Numbered from the stretch's first letter, positions 36,171-47,000 are shown. The stretch is DNA of 64,000 bases from Tundrisphaera sp051175315 (GCF_051175315.1 NZ_CP195100.1:5332001-5396000), one strand, 5' to 3'. Program-made: numbers and translations. The notes: a model not told the origin generated them from the letters alone.

Positions 36171-36199
36171 TTGACCCCCCTCGGATCGTGGGCCATAGT
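36171..36199 (+). promoter_or_regulatory. Candidate promoter of the BON-domain gene
   Basis: TTGACC (36171-36176), 17-base spacer, CATAGT (36194-36199; ATAGTT with 18). It sits just after the terminator of the previous gene, about 200 bases before ATG 36406. The stretch between holds no gene and would be a long leader. Confidence 0.45.
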
Positions 36200-36405
36200 T
36201 CCGTCGACTCGGAGCCACGGACGGATTCGGCCCTCGACCCAGCTTCCCAGCTTTACCCCATTTCGCCTGATCTGGACGGGGAAATCACCCGATAAGGTGA
36301 CCTCCGGAAGCGAGCTTCCACCATCCTCCGACCCGGACGCCGCGATCCCGCTCGGCGTCCCCAAGTTCGGTCACGGTCGGCTTCAGGCGGGAGAAGGATA
36401 AAGCC

Positions 36406-37158
36406 ATGATGGTTGGTCTGAAACGGATTTCGGCCTCGTTGGGACTGCTCGCCCTGGTCAACGCCTCCGCCCTGGCGCAGGCCCCGGCCCCGGCCCCGGC
36501 CCCGGTCTCGCAGAATCAGGCCACGGCCAATGCGGTCGCCTCGGCCCTGAAGTCCAACAAGACGCTCTCGGCCTACCGGATCGAGATCGAGACCCGCGAA
36601 GGCGTGGTCACGCTGACCGGCACCGTCCCCAACGCCTCGCAGAAGCAAGAGGCCGTCGCCCTGGTCGGCCGGATCCCCGGCGTGACCGGCGTGATCGACC
36701 AGATCAAGCTGGTCGATGCCCGGGTCCGCCCGGCCCAGTACCAGGTCGCCATGGGCGGCCACGGCCACGGCCACAATCATGGCGGCGGCGCCGGCGAGAT
36801 CGTCTCGTCCCCGTCCTATGAAGGCCAGGTCGTCTCGTCCGGCCCGGTCGGCGCCCCGGACGGCAGCCCGATCCCCGAAGGCCCCGGCGGCGGCCCGGCG
36901 GTTGGCAGCACCAACATGCCCAACTACGCCTGGCCCAGCTACGCCCCGAACCAGAACTTCTCGGCGGTCGGCTACCCCACGGCCTATCCCTGGCAGGCCT
37001 GGCCGAACATCGGCCCCTTCTACCCCTACCCCGAAGTGCCCCAGGAATGGCGTGCGGTCACCCTCCGCTGGGACGACGGCATCTGGTGGCTCGACTTCAA
37101 GAAGAACTACACCCGCCCGTTCTTCACCCCCTACCCGTTCGGCCTCTTCGCTTACTGA
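36406..37158 (+). CDS. Exported BON-domain protein with His-rich and aromatic tail
   Basis: A 250-residue protein with a signal peptide (ISASLGLLALVNASALAQ) and a short Ala-Pro repeat. A BON domain (about 37-105; VASALKSNKTLSAYRIEIET, GVVTLTGTVPNASQK) is the lipid- or surface-binding fold of OsmY and secretin-like proteins. After it comes GGHGHGHNHGGG (about 117-128), a likely metal-binding loop, then a Gly/Pro linker and a Trp/Tyr/Phe/Pro-rich C-terminal region (about 170-250; PWQAWPNIGPFYPYPEVPQ). It starts with GGAGAAGGA upstream. Likely envelope-associated; possible role in metal binding or osmotic stress. It is followed by a long bidirectional hairpin. Confidence 0.82.
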   Translation: MMVGLKRISASLGLLALVNASALAQAPAPAPAPVSQNQATANAVASALKSNKTLSAYRIEIETREGVVTLTGTVPNASQKQEAVALVGRIPGVTGVIDQIKLVDARVRPAQYQVAMGGHGHGHNHGGGAGEIVSSPSYEGQVVSSGPVGAPDGSPIPEGPGGGPAVGSTNMPNYAWPSYAPNQNFSAVGYPTAYPWQAWPNIGPFYPYPEVPQEWRAVTLRWDDGIWWLDFKKNYTRPFFTPYPFGLFAY

Positions 37159-37181
37159 GCCGAACGAGTCGACTTGATTCC

Positions 37182-37223
37182 CCGGAGGGCCGGCGTGGAT
37201 GCAAATCCATGCCGGCCCTCCGG
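37182..37223. terminator. 19-bp bidirectional hairpin terminator
   Basis: Bases 37182-37200 pair with 37205-37223 (19 bp, one G-U wobble) around a GCAA tetraloop, followed on the + strand by a short T-run. It lies between the BON gene and the convergent peptidase gene. Confidence 0.88.
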
Positions 37224-37239
37224 CCGTTTCGAAGGGGCG

Positions 37240-39378
37240 TTACTCGGCCTTCAGCGACCGGAGCAGGAAGGCCCAGCGATCGGCCGCCTCCTCGATTACC
37301 TTGGAGGTCGGCTTGCCGGCGCCGTGGCCGGCCTTGGTCTCGATCCGGATCAGGATCGGGTTGTCGCCCGTTTGGGCGGCCTGCAATGCGGCGGCGAACT
37401 TGAACGAGTGGGCCGGGACCACCCGGTCGTCGTGGTCGGCGGTGGTGATCATCGTCGGCGGGTAGGACGTGCCCGGCTTGATGTTGTGCAGGGGCGAGTA
37501 GGCGTACAGGGCCTTGAACTCCTCGGGGTCGTCCGACGAGCCGTAGTCGTCGATCCAGGCCCAGCCGATCGTGAACTTGTGGAACCGGAGCATGTCCATC
37601 ACCCCGACGGCGGGCAGCGCGGCCCCGTACAGGTCGGGCCTCTGGGTGATCGAGGCCCCGACCAGCAGCCCGCCGTTCGACCCGCCGCCGATGGCGAGCT
37701 TGGGCGTGGACGTGACCTTGTTGCCGATCAGCCACTCGGCGGCAGCGATGAAGTCGTCGAAGACGTTCTGCTTCTTGAGCCGGGTGCCGCCCTGGTGCCA
37801 GGCCTCGCCGTATTCGCCGCCGCCCCGGAGGTTGGGCTGGGCGAACACGCCGCCCCGTTCCATCCACACCAAAGTGGCCGGGCTGAACGAGGGGGTCAGG
37901 GAGATGTTGAATCCGCCGTAAGCGTAGAGGTAGGTCGGGTTTGACCCGTCGTACACCAGCCCCTTCTTGTGGCTGATGAACATCGGGATCTTCGTGCCAT
38001 CCTTGCTCTGGTAGAAGACTTGCTTGGTCTCGTAGTCGTCCGGGTTGAAGGCGACCGTCGGCTTGCGGAAGACGGTGCTCTCGCCGGTCCGCATGTCATA
38101 GCGGTAGATAGTCGTCGGCGCGGTGAAGGTGGTGAAGGCGTAGAACGTCTCGGTGTCGGTCCTTTTGCCGCCGAAGCCCGAGGCCGTGCCGATGCCGGGG
38201 AACTCCACGTCACGGAGGTGCTTGCCGGTCAGGTCGAACAGCTTGACCGCCGTGCGGGCGTCCTTGAGGTAGGAAGCGACGAACTTCTCGTCGACCAACC
38301 CGACGCCGTTGAGGGTGTCGGTCGACTCCGGGATCAGCTCAACCCAGTCCTTGGGCTCGGGCTTGCGGGTGTCGATGGCGATCACCCGGCCGCGCGGGGC
38401 GTCCTTGTTGGTCTCGAAGTAGAAGACCGGGCCGTCGTGGTCGATGAACGAGTAGTTGGCCTCGAAGTTGTCGATCAACTCGACCGGCTTGGAATCCGGC
38501 TTGGTGAGGTCCTGGTAGAGGATCCGGTACTTGTCGTCGGTCCCCTTGGAGATGGTGATGATCAAGTAAGTGCCGTCGTCGGTCACGCCGCCGTGGAACT
38601 GCCATTCCTTCTGGTCGGGCCGCTCGTAGACCAGGGTGTCCTGGTCCTGGGTCGTCCCGAGCTTGTGGTAATACAGCTTCTGGTAGTAGTTGGGGGCCTT
38701 GAGGCTGGCGCCGGGCTCGGGCTCGGGGAAGCGTCCGTAGAAGAACCCCTTGCCGTCCTTGGTCCAGGAGGCGCCGGAGAACTTGATCCATTTGAGGTGG
38801 TCGGGCCGGTCCTCGCCGGTGGCCACGTCGCGGACCTTGAACTCGACCCAGTCCGACCCGGCCGACGACAGGCCGTAGGCGATCAGGTCGCCGCCGTCGC
38901 TGATCGCGGTGGCGCCCAGGGCGACGGTGCCGTCGGCCGAAAGGGTGTTCGGGTCGATCAGGACGCGGGGTTCGGCGTCGAGGCGGTCGGTCGTATAGAG
39001 GACGTACTGGTTCTGGAGCCCGGAGTTCCTGGAGAAGAAGTAGCGCGAGCCTTCCTTGCGGGGGGCGCCGAACTTCTCGTAGTTCCAGAGCTTCGTCAGC
39101 CGATCCTTCAACTCGGCGCGGGCCGGGATCGACTCCAGGTAGCCGAAGGTGACCTTGTTCTCGGCCTCGACCCAGGCGCGGGTCTCGGGGGAATCCGGGT
39201 CTTCGAGCCAGCGGTAGGGGTCGGCGACCTTGACGCCGTGGTAGTCGTCGACCACGGCCTCCTTGCGGGCGGCCGGGTAGTCGAGGTGGCGCGGGGGCTC
39301 GGCGGCGGGCGCGGGGCCGAGGTTCATCAGGGCGACTCCGGCGAGGCTGGCCAGGGAGGCGGCGAAGGGGCATCTCAT
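37240..39378 (-). CDS. Exported prolyl oligopeptidase (S9A)
   Basis: A 712-residue serine peptidase. ATG 39378 (MRCPFAASLASLAGVALMNLG) starts a signal peptide ending near PAPAAEPP. Residues about 30-430 are the seven-bladed propeller typical of S9A, opening with the DPYRWLEDPDSPETRAWVEAE signature. The alpha/beta-hydrolase domain holds the triad Ser567 (GGGSNGGLL), Asp650 (DHDDRV) and His685 (AGHGAGKP). The family cleaves after proline in short peptides. Export to the periplasm, together with the neighbouring M19 and M16 peptidases, suggests peptide scavenging. Divergent from the M19 gene, with 208 bases between the starts. Confidence 0.94.
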   Translation of the reverse strand: MRCPFAASLASLAGVALMNLGPAPAAEPPRHLDYPAARKEAVVDDYHGVKVADPYRWLEDPDSPETRAWVEAENKVTFGYLESIPARAELKDRLTKLWNYEKFGAPRKEGSRYFFSRNSGLQNQYVLYTTDRLDAEPRVLIDPNTLSADGTVALGATAISDGGDLIAYGLSSAGSDWVEFKVRDVATGEDRPDHLKWIKFSGASWTKDGKGFFYGRFPEPEPGASLKAPNYYQKLYYHKLGTTQDQDTLVYERPDQKEWQFHGGVTDDGTYLIITISKGTDDKYRILYQDLTKPDSKPVELIDNFEANYSFIDHDGPVFYFETNKDAPRGRVIAIDTRKPEPKDWVELIPESTDTLNGVGLVDEKFVASYLKDARTAVKLFDLTGKHLRDVEFPGIGTASGFGGKRTDTETFYAFTTFTAPTTIYRYDMRTGESTVFRKPTVAFNPDDYETKQVFYQSKDGTKIPMFISHKKGLVYDGSNPTYLYAYGGFNISLTPSFSPATLVWMERGGVFAQPNLRGGGEYGEAWHQGGTRLKKQNVFDDFIAAAEWLIGNKVTSTPKLAIGGGSNGGLLVGASITQRPDLYGAALPAVGVMDMLRFHKFTIGWAWIDDYGSSDDPEEFKALYAYSPLHNIKPGTSYPPTMITTADHDDRVVPAHSFKFAAALQAAQTGDNPILIRIETKAGHGAGKPTSKVIEEAADRWAFLLRSLKAE

Positions 39379-39586
39379 GGGGCACGTCGCTCCGATTCCG
39401 GTCCGGGGGCCCCCGCCCGGGGCGGACGGCGCGACCCGGGCCGCCATTCTACGGCCGGGATGCCCCGCCTTCCAGGCGCCCCGCCGATCGCTCGGCGGTT
39501 GCCCCGAGAGCTTTGGGCGAACAGAATGGGGGCCGCGATCGAATCGATCCGAGTCCATGCACCTCGCCGGAGCCGAACCGCCCGCC

Positions 39587-40834
39587 ATGATCCGAAACGT
39601 CGCCCGCCTCCTCGGCCTGTCCCTCCCCCTCCTGCCCCTCGCGGCCTTCGCCGCCGACACGCCGGCCCCGCCCGTCTCCGAGCGAGCCCGGAAGGTCCAC
39701 GCCTCCGCCATCCTGTTCGACGGCCACAACGACCTGCCCTGGCACCTCCGCTCGGTCGGCGACATGGCCTTCGGCAAGGTCGACCTGAACCAGAGGTTGC
39801 CGACCGGCCACACCGACATCCCCCGGATCCGCGAGGGGGGGCTCAAGGCCCAATTCTGGTCGGTCTACATACCCAGCGACCAGCCCAACCCGGCCCGGAC
39901 CGTGCTCGACCAGATCGACCTGGTCTACCGGATGGTCGAGCGGTACCCGGACACCTTCGCCATGGCCTTCTCGGCCGACGACGTCGAGCGGATCGCCGGG
40001 GAAGGCAAGGTCGCCTCGCTGATCGGCATCGAGGGGGGCGTCGCCATCGAGGACGACCTCGCCATGCTGCGGATGTTCGCCAAGCTCGGCGCCCGCTACA
40101 TGACCCTGGCCCACAACAAGACCCTGGACTGGGTCGATGCCGCCACCGACGAACCGAAGCACGACGGCCTCTCCCCGTTCGGCGAACGGGTCGTCCGGGA
40201 GATGAACCGGCTGGGCATGCTGGTGGACATCTCGCACGTCTCCCCCGCGACCATGGCCGATGCCCTCCGGATCAGCAAGGCCCCGATCATCGCCAGCCAT
40301 TCCAGCGCCCGCGCCCTGGCCGACCACCCGAGGAACGTCCCCGACGAGATCCTCAAGGAGTTGCCCAAGAACGGCGGGGTCATCATGGTCAACTTCTACT
40401 CCGGGTTCATCGTGCCCGAGGCCGCGAAGGCCGGCGCGGCGGCCCGCCGTGAACTGCGTGCCAAATACCCCGACCCGGCCGAGTACGCCAAAGCCTACGA
40501 AGCCTGGGCCGACGCCCACCCGTCCCCCCGGGGGACCCTGAGCATCGTGGCCGACCACATCGAGCACATCATCAAGGTGGCCGGGATCGACCACGTCGGG
40601 ATCGGCTCGGACTTCGACGGGATCACCTCGACGCCGGTCGGGCTGGAGGACGTGGCGTCCTACCCCCGCCTGACCGAGGAACTGCTCCGCCGGGGCCACT
40701 CCGACGACGACGTCCGCAAGATCCTGGGCGGCAACGCCCTCCGCGCCTTCCGCCGGGCCGGCGAGGTCGCCGCCGAGCTGCAAAGGACCACCTCCCCGGA
40801 AGTGGACCAGCCCACGCCCCGCAAGAAAGACTGA
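39587..40834 (+). CDS. Exported membrane-dipeptidase-type enzyme (M19)
   Basis: A 415-residue zinc dipeptidase of the renal-dipeptidase family. I chose ATG 39587 because it begins the signal peptide MIRNVARLLGLSLPLLPLAAFA; ATG 39557 is an in-frame alternative. Binuclear-zinc residues are recognisable: His47 and Asp49 in FDGHNDLPWHL, the bridging Glu in LIGIEGG, and His in VDISHVS and IASHSSAR. GSDFDGITSTPVGLEDV near the C-terminus is typical. Known activity: hydrolysis of dipeptides, including D-amino-acid-containing ones in bacteria. It ends 65 bases before the M16 gene on the same strand, so the two probably form an operon. Confidence 0.93.
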   Translation: MIRNVARLLGLSLPLLPLAAFAADTPAPPVSERARKVHASAILFDGHNDLPWHLRSVGDMAFGKVDLNQRLPTGHTDIPRIREGGLKAQFWSVYIPSDQPNPARTVLDQIDLVYRMVERYPDTFAMAFSADDVERIAGEGKVASLIGIEGGVAIEDDLAMLRMFAKLGARYMTLAHNKTLDWVDAATDEPKHDGLSPFGERVVREMNRLGMLVDISHVSPATMADALRISKAPIIASHSSARALADHPRNVPDEILKELPKNGGVIMVNFYSGFIVPEAAKAGAAARRELRAKYPDPAEYAKAYEAWADAHPSPRGTLSIVADHIEHIIKVAGIDHVGIGSDFDGITSTPVGLEDVASYPRLTEELLRRGHSDDDVRKILGGNALRAFRRAGEVAAELQRTTSPEVDQPTPRKKD

Positions 40835-40899
40835 CTACACCGCAGGGCGGAGGCCCCCCGCCCGGGCCGCCGCCCCCCCCTCTCACGGAGGTCGCTCGC

Positions 40900-43692
40900 A
40901 TGACGGTCCGCCGCCTCGTCGCCTGCCTCGCCCTGCTGCTCGGATCGTCGGCCGCCTTCGGCCAGCAGACGCCGCCGATCCCCGACCTGCCGATCGAGAG
41001 CTACCGCCTGCCCAACGGCCTGAAGGTGGTGCTCCACCGCGACCCCGCCGTCCCCCGCGTGACCGTCTGCGTGGCCTACCACGTCGGGTCGAAGAACGAG
41101 CGGGCCGGCCGCACCGGGTTCGCCCACTTCTTCGAACACATGATGTTCCGGGGCACCAAGAACGTCCCCAACTACGACATCCCGCTCCAGGAGACCGGGG
41201 CCCAGTCCAACGCCTTCACCACCGAGGACGTGACCGTCTACTTCGAGAGCGTCCCCTCGACCTTCCTGGAGCGGGCGTTGTACCTCGAAGCCGAGCGGCT
41301 GGCCTTCCTGCCCACGGCGCTCGACCAGGAGAAGTTCGACACCGAGCGCGAGGTCGTCAAGAACGAGCGCCGTCAGTCCTACGAGAACGTCCCGTACGGG
41401 CTCGCTGAGGAAAGCCTGCTGGCCCACGTCTTCCCCAAGGGACACCCTTATTCGTGGTCGGTCATCGGCTCGATGAAGGACCTGGACGCGGCGACCCTGG
41501 ACGACCTCAAGCGGTTCTTCGCCGAGTTCTACCATCCCGGCAACGCCTCCCTGTGCGTGGCCGGCGACTTCGACCCGGCCAAGGCCAAGGAGATGATCGC
41601 CGCCTACTTCGGCCCTTTGGCCGCCGGCCCCGCGATCAAGCCGGTCGTCGCCCCAGCCGGGACGCTCAAGAAAACGGAATCCCTCACCCTGGCCGACCGC
41701 GTCAGCCTGCCCCGGATCTACTGGGCGTGGCCGACGGTGCCCGACGACCACGCCGACGCCCCCGCGCTCGGCCTGCTGGCCTCGATCCTCGCCGACGGCG
41801 AGGCGTCCCGGCTCCATCGGGCCCTGGTCCGCGACGCCCGCGTGGCCACCGAGGTCGACGCCTCCAGCCTGACCAATGAGGCCTCCGGGATGTTCACCGT
41901 CGACGCCACGGCCGCCGACGGCAAGACCCTCGACGACGTGACCAAGACCCTCGATGCCGTCTTCGCCGAATGGAAGACGAAGCCCCCCACCGCCGACGAA
42001 CTCGCCCGGGCGCTGGCCAAGTTCGAGAAATCGACCTTCCAGGGCCTGACCTCGCAGCTCCGGAGGGCCCACCTGCTGGCCATCGGCTTCGTCCAGAAGG
42101 ATGACCCGGCCTATTATCGCAAGGACTTCGCCCGCTATTACGGCGTGACGACCGACGACCTCGTCCGGGTGGCGAAGACGTACCTGACCCCCGAGAAGGT
42201 CACGCTCGCCATCCGCCCGGTCAAGGAGGGGGAGGCCAAGAGCGAGGCCGAGATCGTCGGCCCCCTACCCGGCCCGGCCGCCGACGCGGCGTTCAGCCCC
42301 CGGCCTCCGCAGCCCGGCCCCGACTGGACCAAGATGCCCGGGCCCGACCTCGCCCGGTCGTTCCTGCCCCCCCGGTTCGTCCGCAAGCGGATGAGCAACG
42401 GGCTCGACGTCTGGGTCGCCCCCTGGCACACCCTGCCGGTGGTCCAGGCCACGCTGGTCGTCCCGGTCGGCACCGCCGACGATCCCGAAGGCAAGTCCGG
42501 CGTCGCCGCCCTGACCGCCGCCCTGCTGGACAAGGGGACCAGGGCGCAGACCAGCACCGAGCTGGCCGAGTCGCTGGAGACCCTGGGCGTGACCCTGGGC
42601 GTGCGGCCGGGGTCGGACTCCACCTCGGTCGGCTTCTCGGTCCTGGCCCGGAACCTGAAGCCCGCCTTCGAGAAGCTCGGCCAGGTTTTGACCTCCCCCC
42701 GGTTCGACCCGGCCGACTTCGACCGCGAGCGGAAGCTCCAGCTCGACGACCTGCTCCAGGGGCCGGATAGCCCGTCCTGGATCGCACGCCGGGCGTTCCC
42801 GACCCTCCTCTACGGCCCGGGGCACCCCTACGCGAACCCGACCCAGGGTCGGGTGGAAACGGTCGGCAAGCTGACCATCGACGACGTCCGCGCCTTCCAC
42901 GACCGCTTCGGCGCCAACCAGTCCACCCTGATCGTGGTCGGCGACGTCGAGCCCGACGCCCTGATCGAGACCCTGGAAGCGACCCTCGGCGCCTGGAAGA
43001 CGACCGCCGAGCCGCCCAAAGATCGGCCGTCGGTCCGGACCCAGCCCGAGCCGGGCGTCGTCTACCTGGCCGACAAGCCGGGCGCGGTCCAGAGCATCCT
43101 CGCGGTCGGCCGCCGCTGGGAGGACCGCAACAGCCCGAAGTACTTCGCCAACGTGATCGGCAACCACGTGGTCGGGGCCGACTTCCTCAGCCGGCTCAAC
43201 GCCAACCTCCGCGAGAAGAACGGGTACACCTACGGCGCCGGGTCCGGGTTCAGCTACCGCCGGGTGGGCAGCGTGTGGCAGGTCTCCACCCAGGTCCGCG
43301 CCGACGTGACGGCCGAGGCCCTCAAGGAGGTGCTCGGCGAACTCGACGCCCTGGGCAAGGACCGTCCCCTCTCCGCCGAGGAGATCGCCACCGCCCGCGA
43401 CGCCGAGATCCGCTCGTTCCCGGAGACGTTCGAGGACCCCTCCGGCATCGCCGGCGCCCTGGCCGAGCTGGCCCAGTTCCGCCTGCCGATGGACTACTTC
43501 GACGCCTACCTCAAGCACCTGGCCGACGTGCCCGACGCCGCCATCCGGGCCGCCACCGTCGAGGTCGCCTCGCCCGACTTCCGCACGATCCTGGTCGTGG
43601 GGGATCGGGCCTCGGTCGAGCCCAAGCTCAAGGCGATGGGCTTCCGCGAGATCCGGGTCATCAACCCCGATGGACTCCCGGTGGCACGTTGA
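40900..43692 (+). CDS. Exported M16 zinc peptidase (two-domain)
   Basis: A 930-residue pitrilysin-family protein with signal peptide (RRLVACLALLLGSSAAFG). The N-terminal M16 half holds the inverted zinc motif HFFEH (His76, Glu79, His80) and the downstream Glu in the EREVVKNERRQS helix, so it should be active. The C-terminal half (from about residue 490; RKRMSNGLDVWVAPWHT) is a second M16 unit without the zinc motif, as usual for the fused two-chain type; it has the R/Y motif region NANLREKNGYTYGAGS. Likely degrades peptides in the periplasm. Probably co-transcribed with the M19 gene; a 15-bp hairpin follows the stop. Confidence 0.93.
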   Translation: MTVRRLVACLALLLGSSAAFGQQTPPIPDLPIESYRLPNGLKVVLHRDPAVPRVTVCVAYHVGSKNERAGRTGFAHFFEHMMFRGTKNVPNYDIPLQETGAQSNAFTTEDVTVYFESVPSTFLERALYLEAERLAFLPTALDQEKFDTEREVVKNERRQSYENVPYGLAEESLLAHVFPKGHPYSWSVIGSMKDLDAATLDDLKRFFAEFYHPGNASLCVAGDFDPAKAKEMIAAYFGPLAAGPAIKPVVAPAGTLKKTESLTLADRVSLPRIYWAWPTVPDDHADAPALGLLASILADGEASRLHRALVRDARVATEVDASSLTNEASGMFTVDATAADGKTLDDVTKTLDAVFAEWKTKPPTADELARALAKFEKSTFQGLTSQLRRAHLLAIGFVQKDDPAYYRKDFARYYGVTTDDLVRVAKTYLTPEKVTLAIRPVKEGEAKSEAEIVGPLPGPAADAAFSPRPPQPGPDWTKMPGPDLARSFLPPRFVRKRMSNGLDVWVAPWHTLPVVQATLVVPVGTADDPEGKSGVAALTAALLDKGTRAQTSTELAESLETLGVTLGVRPGSDSTSVGFSVLARNLKPAFEKLGQVLTSPRFDPADFDRERKLQLDDLLQGPDSPSWIARRAFPTLLYGPGHPYANPTQGRVETVGKLTIDDVRAFHDRFGANQSTLIVVGDVEPDALIETLEATLGAWKTTAEPPKDRPSVRTQPEPGVVYLADKPGAVQSILAVGRRWEDRNSPKYFANVIGNHVVGADFLSRLNANLREKNGYTYGAGSGFSYRRVGSVWQVSTQVRADVTAEALKEVLGELDALGKDRPLSAEEIATARDAEIRSFPETFEDPSGIAGALAELAQFRLPMDYFDAYLKHLADVPDAAIRAATVEVASPDFRTILVVGDRASVEPKLKAMGFREIRVINPDGLPVAR

Positions 43693-43705
43693 TTGCACCA
43701 ACCCC

Positions 43706-43740
43706 CGATGTCGCCGCGCCGGCGTGGCGCGGCGGCATCG
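43706..43740 (+). terminator. Hairpin terminator after the M16 gene
   Basis: Bases 43706-43720 pair with 43726-43740 (15 bp, one wobble) around a 5-base loop, 14 bases past the stop. Confidence 0.75.
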
Positions 43741-44044
43741 CGGTGGGTTTCACGCCTCGCCTTGACTCGTCGTCAACGCCCTGAAATCGAGCAACTTGCG
43801 CACTTGTTCTCCTCCCAAGATCCGCCAACCGAAGACGCCCGGCTCGTCCCCGTCGTGAAGCCCGTCGCCGCCCGTCCGACCGGCGGCAGCCCGCATCCCC
43901 GGAATCGTCTCGTCGCGGGGTTGCCGCTCCCATCCGCGTGATCTCCCCGGGCCATCGGCCCCGCTCCGGCGCGGGCGGATGGCGTCGGATGTCTTGGATT
44001 CCAGACCTGGGACGGCCCGTCCGTCTTCGATTGAGGTGGTCCTG
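43741..44044 (+). other. Spacer before the AsmA-like gene
   Basis: About 300 bases without a supportable gene. I found no strong promoter match and no structure beyond the preceding hairpin. Short open frames on both strands look like chance. Confidence 0.5.
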
Positions 44045-47000
44045 ATGCATATCCCCCGGAAGCTCTGGCGATGGGCCGGCGTCGGCCTCATTTTGTCCGT
44101 GGCGGCCTTCTTCGTCGTCCGCACCTGGGTCGTCCCGGCGGTGATCGTCCGCGCGATCCAGGCCCAGTATGGCGGCAAGGTCGTCGTCCGGAGCTGGTGG
44201 CTCGGGCGCGACTCGGCGGGCCTCCTCGGCGTCGCCTTGCTCGAGGGCCCGACCGCCGACTCCCCCGTCTGGATCACGGCCGACCGAATCAGCGTCGACA
44301 CCTCCCTCTCCTCGATGATCCGCGGCCGGTTCATGCCGACCCGGGTCACGGTCGAATCCCCCAAAATTTCGCTCCGGTTCGATGCGAAGAACCAGCTGGT
44401 GACCAAAATCCCCCTGGTGCCGCAGCCCGACCCGAAGCCGGGGGAAACCCCCGCCCCCCTGCCCGAGATCGCGGTCGTCGATGGGTCGGCGACGTTGACC
44501 CAGGACGGGCGGGAGCCGCTGGAGGTCCGCAAGGTCGCCGGCACGATGGTCGCGAAGGACGGGCGTGAGGTCGTCAAGGCGACCACCGACGACCCGACCT
44601 GGGGCCGGTTCGACATCGCCGGCGAGTTCGACCAGAACTTCCAGGTCGGCGAGGTCCGCCTGGCCACCGACCCCAAGCTGGTCGTGGACAAGGACAAGAT
44701 CGTCCGGCTGCCGTTCGTCCCGACCGAGATCTGGGAGAACGTCGAGCCGTCCGGGCCCGTCGATGCCCGCGTCAAGATCGCCTACAAGCTCAAGGACCCG
44801 ACCCCGATCCACCTCCACACCGAGATCGACCTGAAGGGCGTCACGGCGAAGCTCCCGACCATGGGCGTGACGGCCACCGGGTCCACGGGCAAGATCGTCG
44901 TCGACGACGATCAGGTCACGGTCCAGAACGTCGAGGGCCGGACCCTGGGTGGGTCGATCGGCGCGGGCGGCCGGCTCGTCTTCGGGCCGGGGACGCCGAA
45001 GTTCGACCTCGACATGACCCTCAACCAGATCGACATCACCCAGGCCCCGAAGTCCTGGCAGCTGGAGAAGGTCGGCGCGGACGGGCAGCTTTCCGGGGAC
45101 GTGGCCCTGAAGGTGGCCCTCGCCAAATCCGGGCCCGACCTGACCGGCACGGTCGGCCAGGCGGTCATCGAAGGCGGGAGCTTCCAGGGGATCCCGATCA
45201 AGTCGCTGTCCGTTTCGATGAGGGCCGAGGGCCAGAACCTCCAGTACGACACCGCCCTCACCGCCGCCGCCGCGCCGAAGATGCGGCCGGACGGGACGCC
45301 CGCCGATCCCAACGATCCTTTGCTGCCCGAGAACGCCCTGTGGAGTTCGCTGGAGGAGGCGGTCCCGCTCCTGACGGTCTGGAACGGCGGCAAGACCGTC
45401 TCCGGCTGGATCGCCTCGGAGATGCGGAAGCAGCCGCCGCCCCCCCCCGGCAAGCCGGGCAAGGGCGGCATCACCCTGCCCAAGACCATCTCCACCGAGG
45501 TCGAGCTGGAGGACGTCGACCTCAACATGATCCTGGACAAGGCCCGGGCCTACGGGATCAAGATCCCGGTGCCGATCGCCGGCAAATTCACGCTCAAGGC
45601 CAACGCCACGATCCCGATCGCCACGCCGGGCGACCTCCGCAAGTACAAGTTCCACGGCGAGTCGTCGCTCAAGGCGGCCTCGATCAATCACATCGACATC
45701 GGCCGGATCGACGCCAAGCTCGACCTGATCGATGGCGTCCTGGAACTCTCCGACTTCCGGGGCCAGTTCGTCGACCACCCGATCGGCGACGACGCCCATC
45801 CCCCGGCCGCGACCGACCTCCCGCCCAAGGAGGGGGCGCTGGCCGCGGGCGGCTTCCGGGGCGGGGTCCGCGCCCAGATCGCCCCGCGCGGCCGGCTCTC
45901 GGCCCGGTTCGAGGCCCTCGACCTGCCCATCGGCGAGTTGTCCGCGCCCTTCTTCCCGGTGCCCAACCCGCTGTCGGGGCTGTTCTCGATGGGGGTCGAA
46001 GCCTCGGCCGACGTGGCCAGGCTCGGCGACCCGGCCGCCTGGCTGGTCGCGGCCAACGCGGATAGCCGGCGGATCACCTACCAGGGGGCGGTGCTCGACC
46101 GGATCGCGACCCGCGTCCGCCTGGAGGCCGGCAAGCTGGACGTCCCCGAGTTCACCGCGAGCCTGGCCGGGCATCCCCTGCAGGCCTCCGGACAGCTCTC
46201 CGTGGCCGCCCCCTACCAGTACAGCGGCCGGATCGACGTCAAGGAATGGGAGCTGGCCCAGATCCTCGCGTTCGTGCCGACCGTCCCGAAGCCCGCCCCC
46301 GTCGCGGGCGTGATCGATGCCCAGGGCGAGGCGGGCGGCAGCCTGTCCCCGTTCGCGATTCAGACCCGCGGCAGCGCCCGGGTCTTGCGGGCCCGGACCG
46401 AGGACTCGCCGCTGGGCAACCTGGTCCTCCAGTGGACCACCGACCGCGACGTGATCGCCATCACCGGGCTGGAGGCCCAGACCTTCGGCGGCCGGATCAC
46501 GGCCGAGGCCCGGATCCCGACCCGGCCCGGCACCAACCTGGACGCCTCGGCCAGCTTCAAGGGGATCGACACGGCCCGGCTGGCCTCCGCCTTCCTCGGC
46601 GACGAGCTGAAGCTGACCGGCATCGCCGAGGGGCGGGTCAAGCTGGCCATGCCGATGGATGCCTCCTCGATCGAGGCCAACGTCCAGGTCAACGCCCCGG
46701 ACCTTACCGTGCAGGGGGTGCCCGCCGAATCCGCCCAGATCACGGTGAAGGGGCACCAGGACCGGATCGATTTCGCCGTGACCGCCGACAGCCTGGGCGG
46801 GAAGATCCGCTTCAACGGCTCGGCCCCGATCGGCGTCGAGCGGTCCAAGGCGGTCGTCAACGCCGAGCTCCAGGCGGCCGGCTTCCAGATGCTCGGCCTG
46901 TGGCGGGGGCTGGGCCTGACCGGCGAGATCACCCGGATCGACGGGCTGGCCGCGCTGGTCCTGAACCTCCGCGCCACGGTCAAGCCGTTCGCCTGCTGGG

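Noticed and set aside
37969..40452. 827-codon + strand frame across the prolyl oligopeptidase gene
   Set aside because: Shadow frame; the opposite strand encodes a complete catalytic triad.
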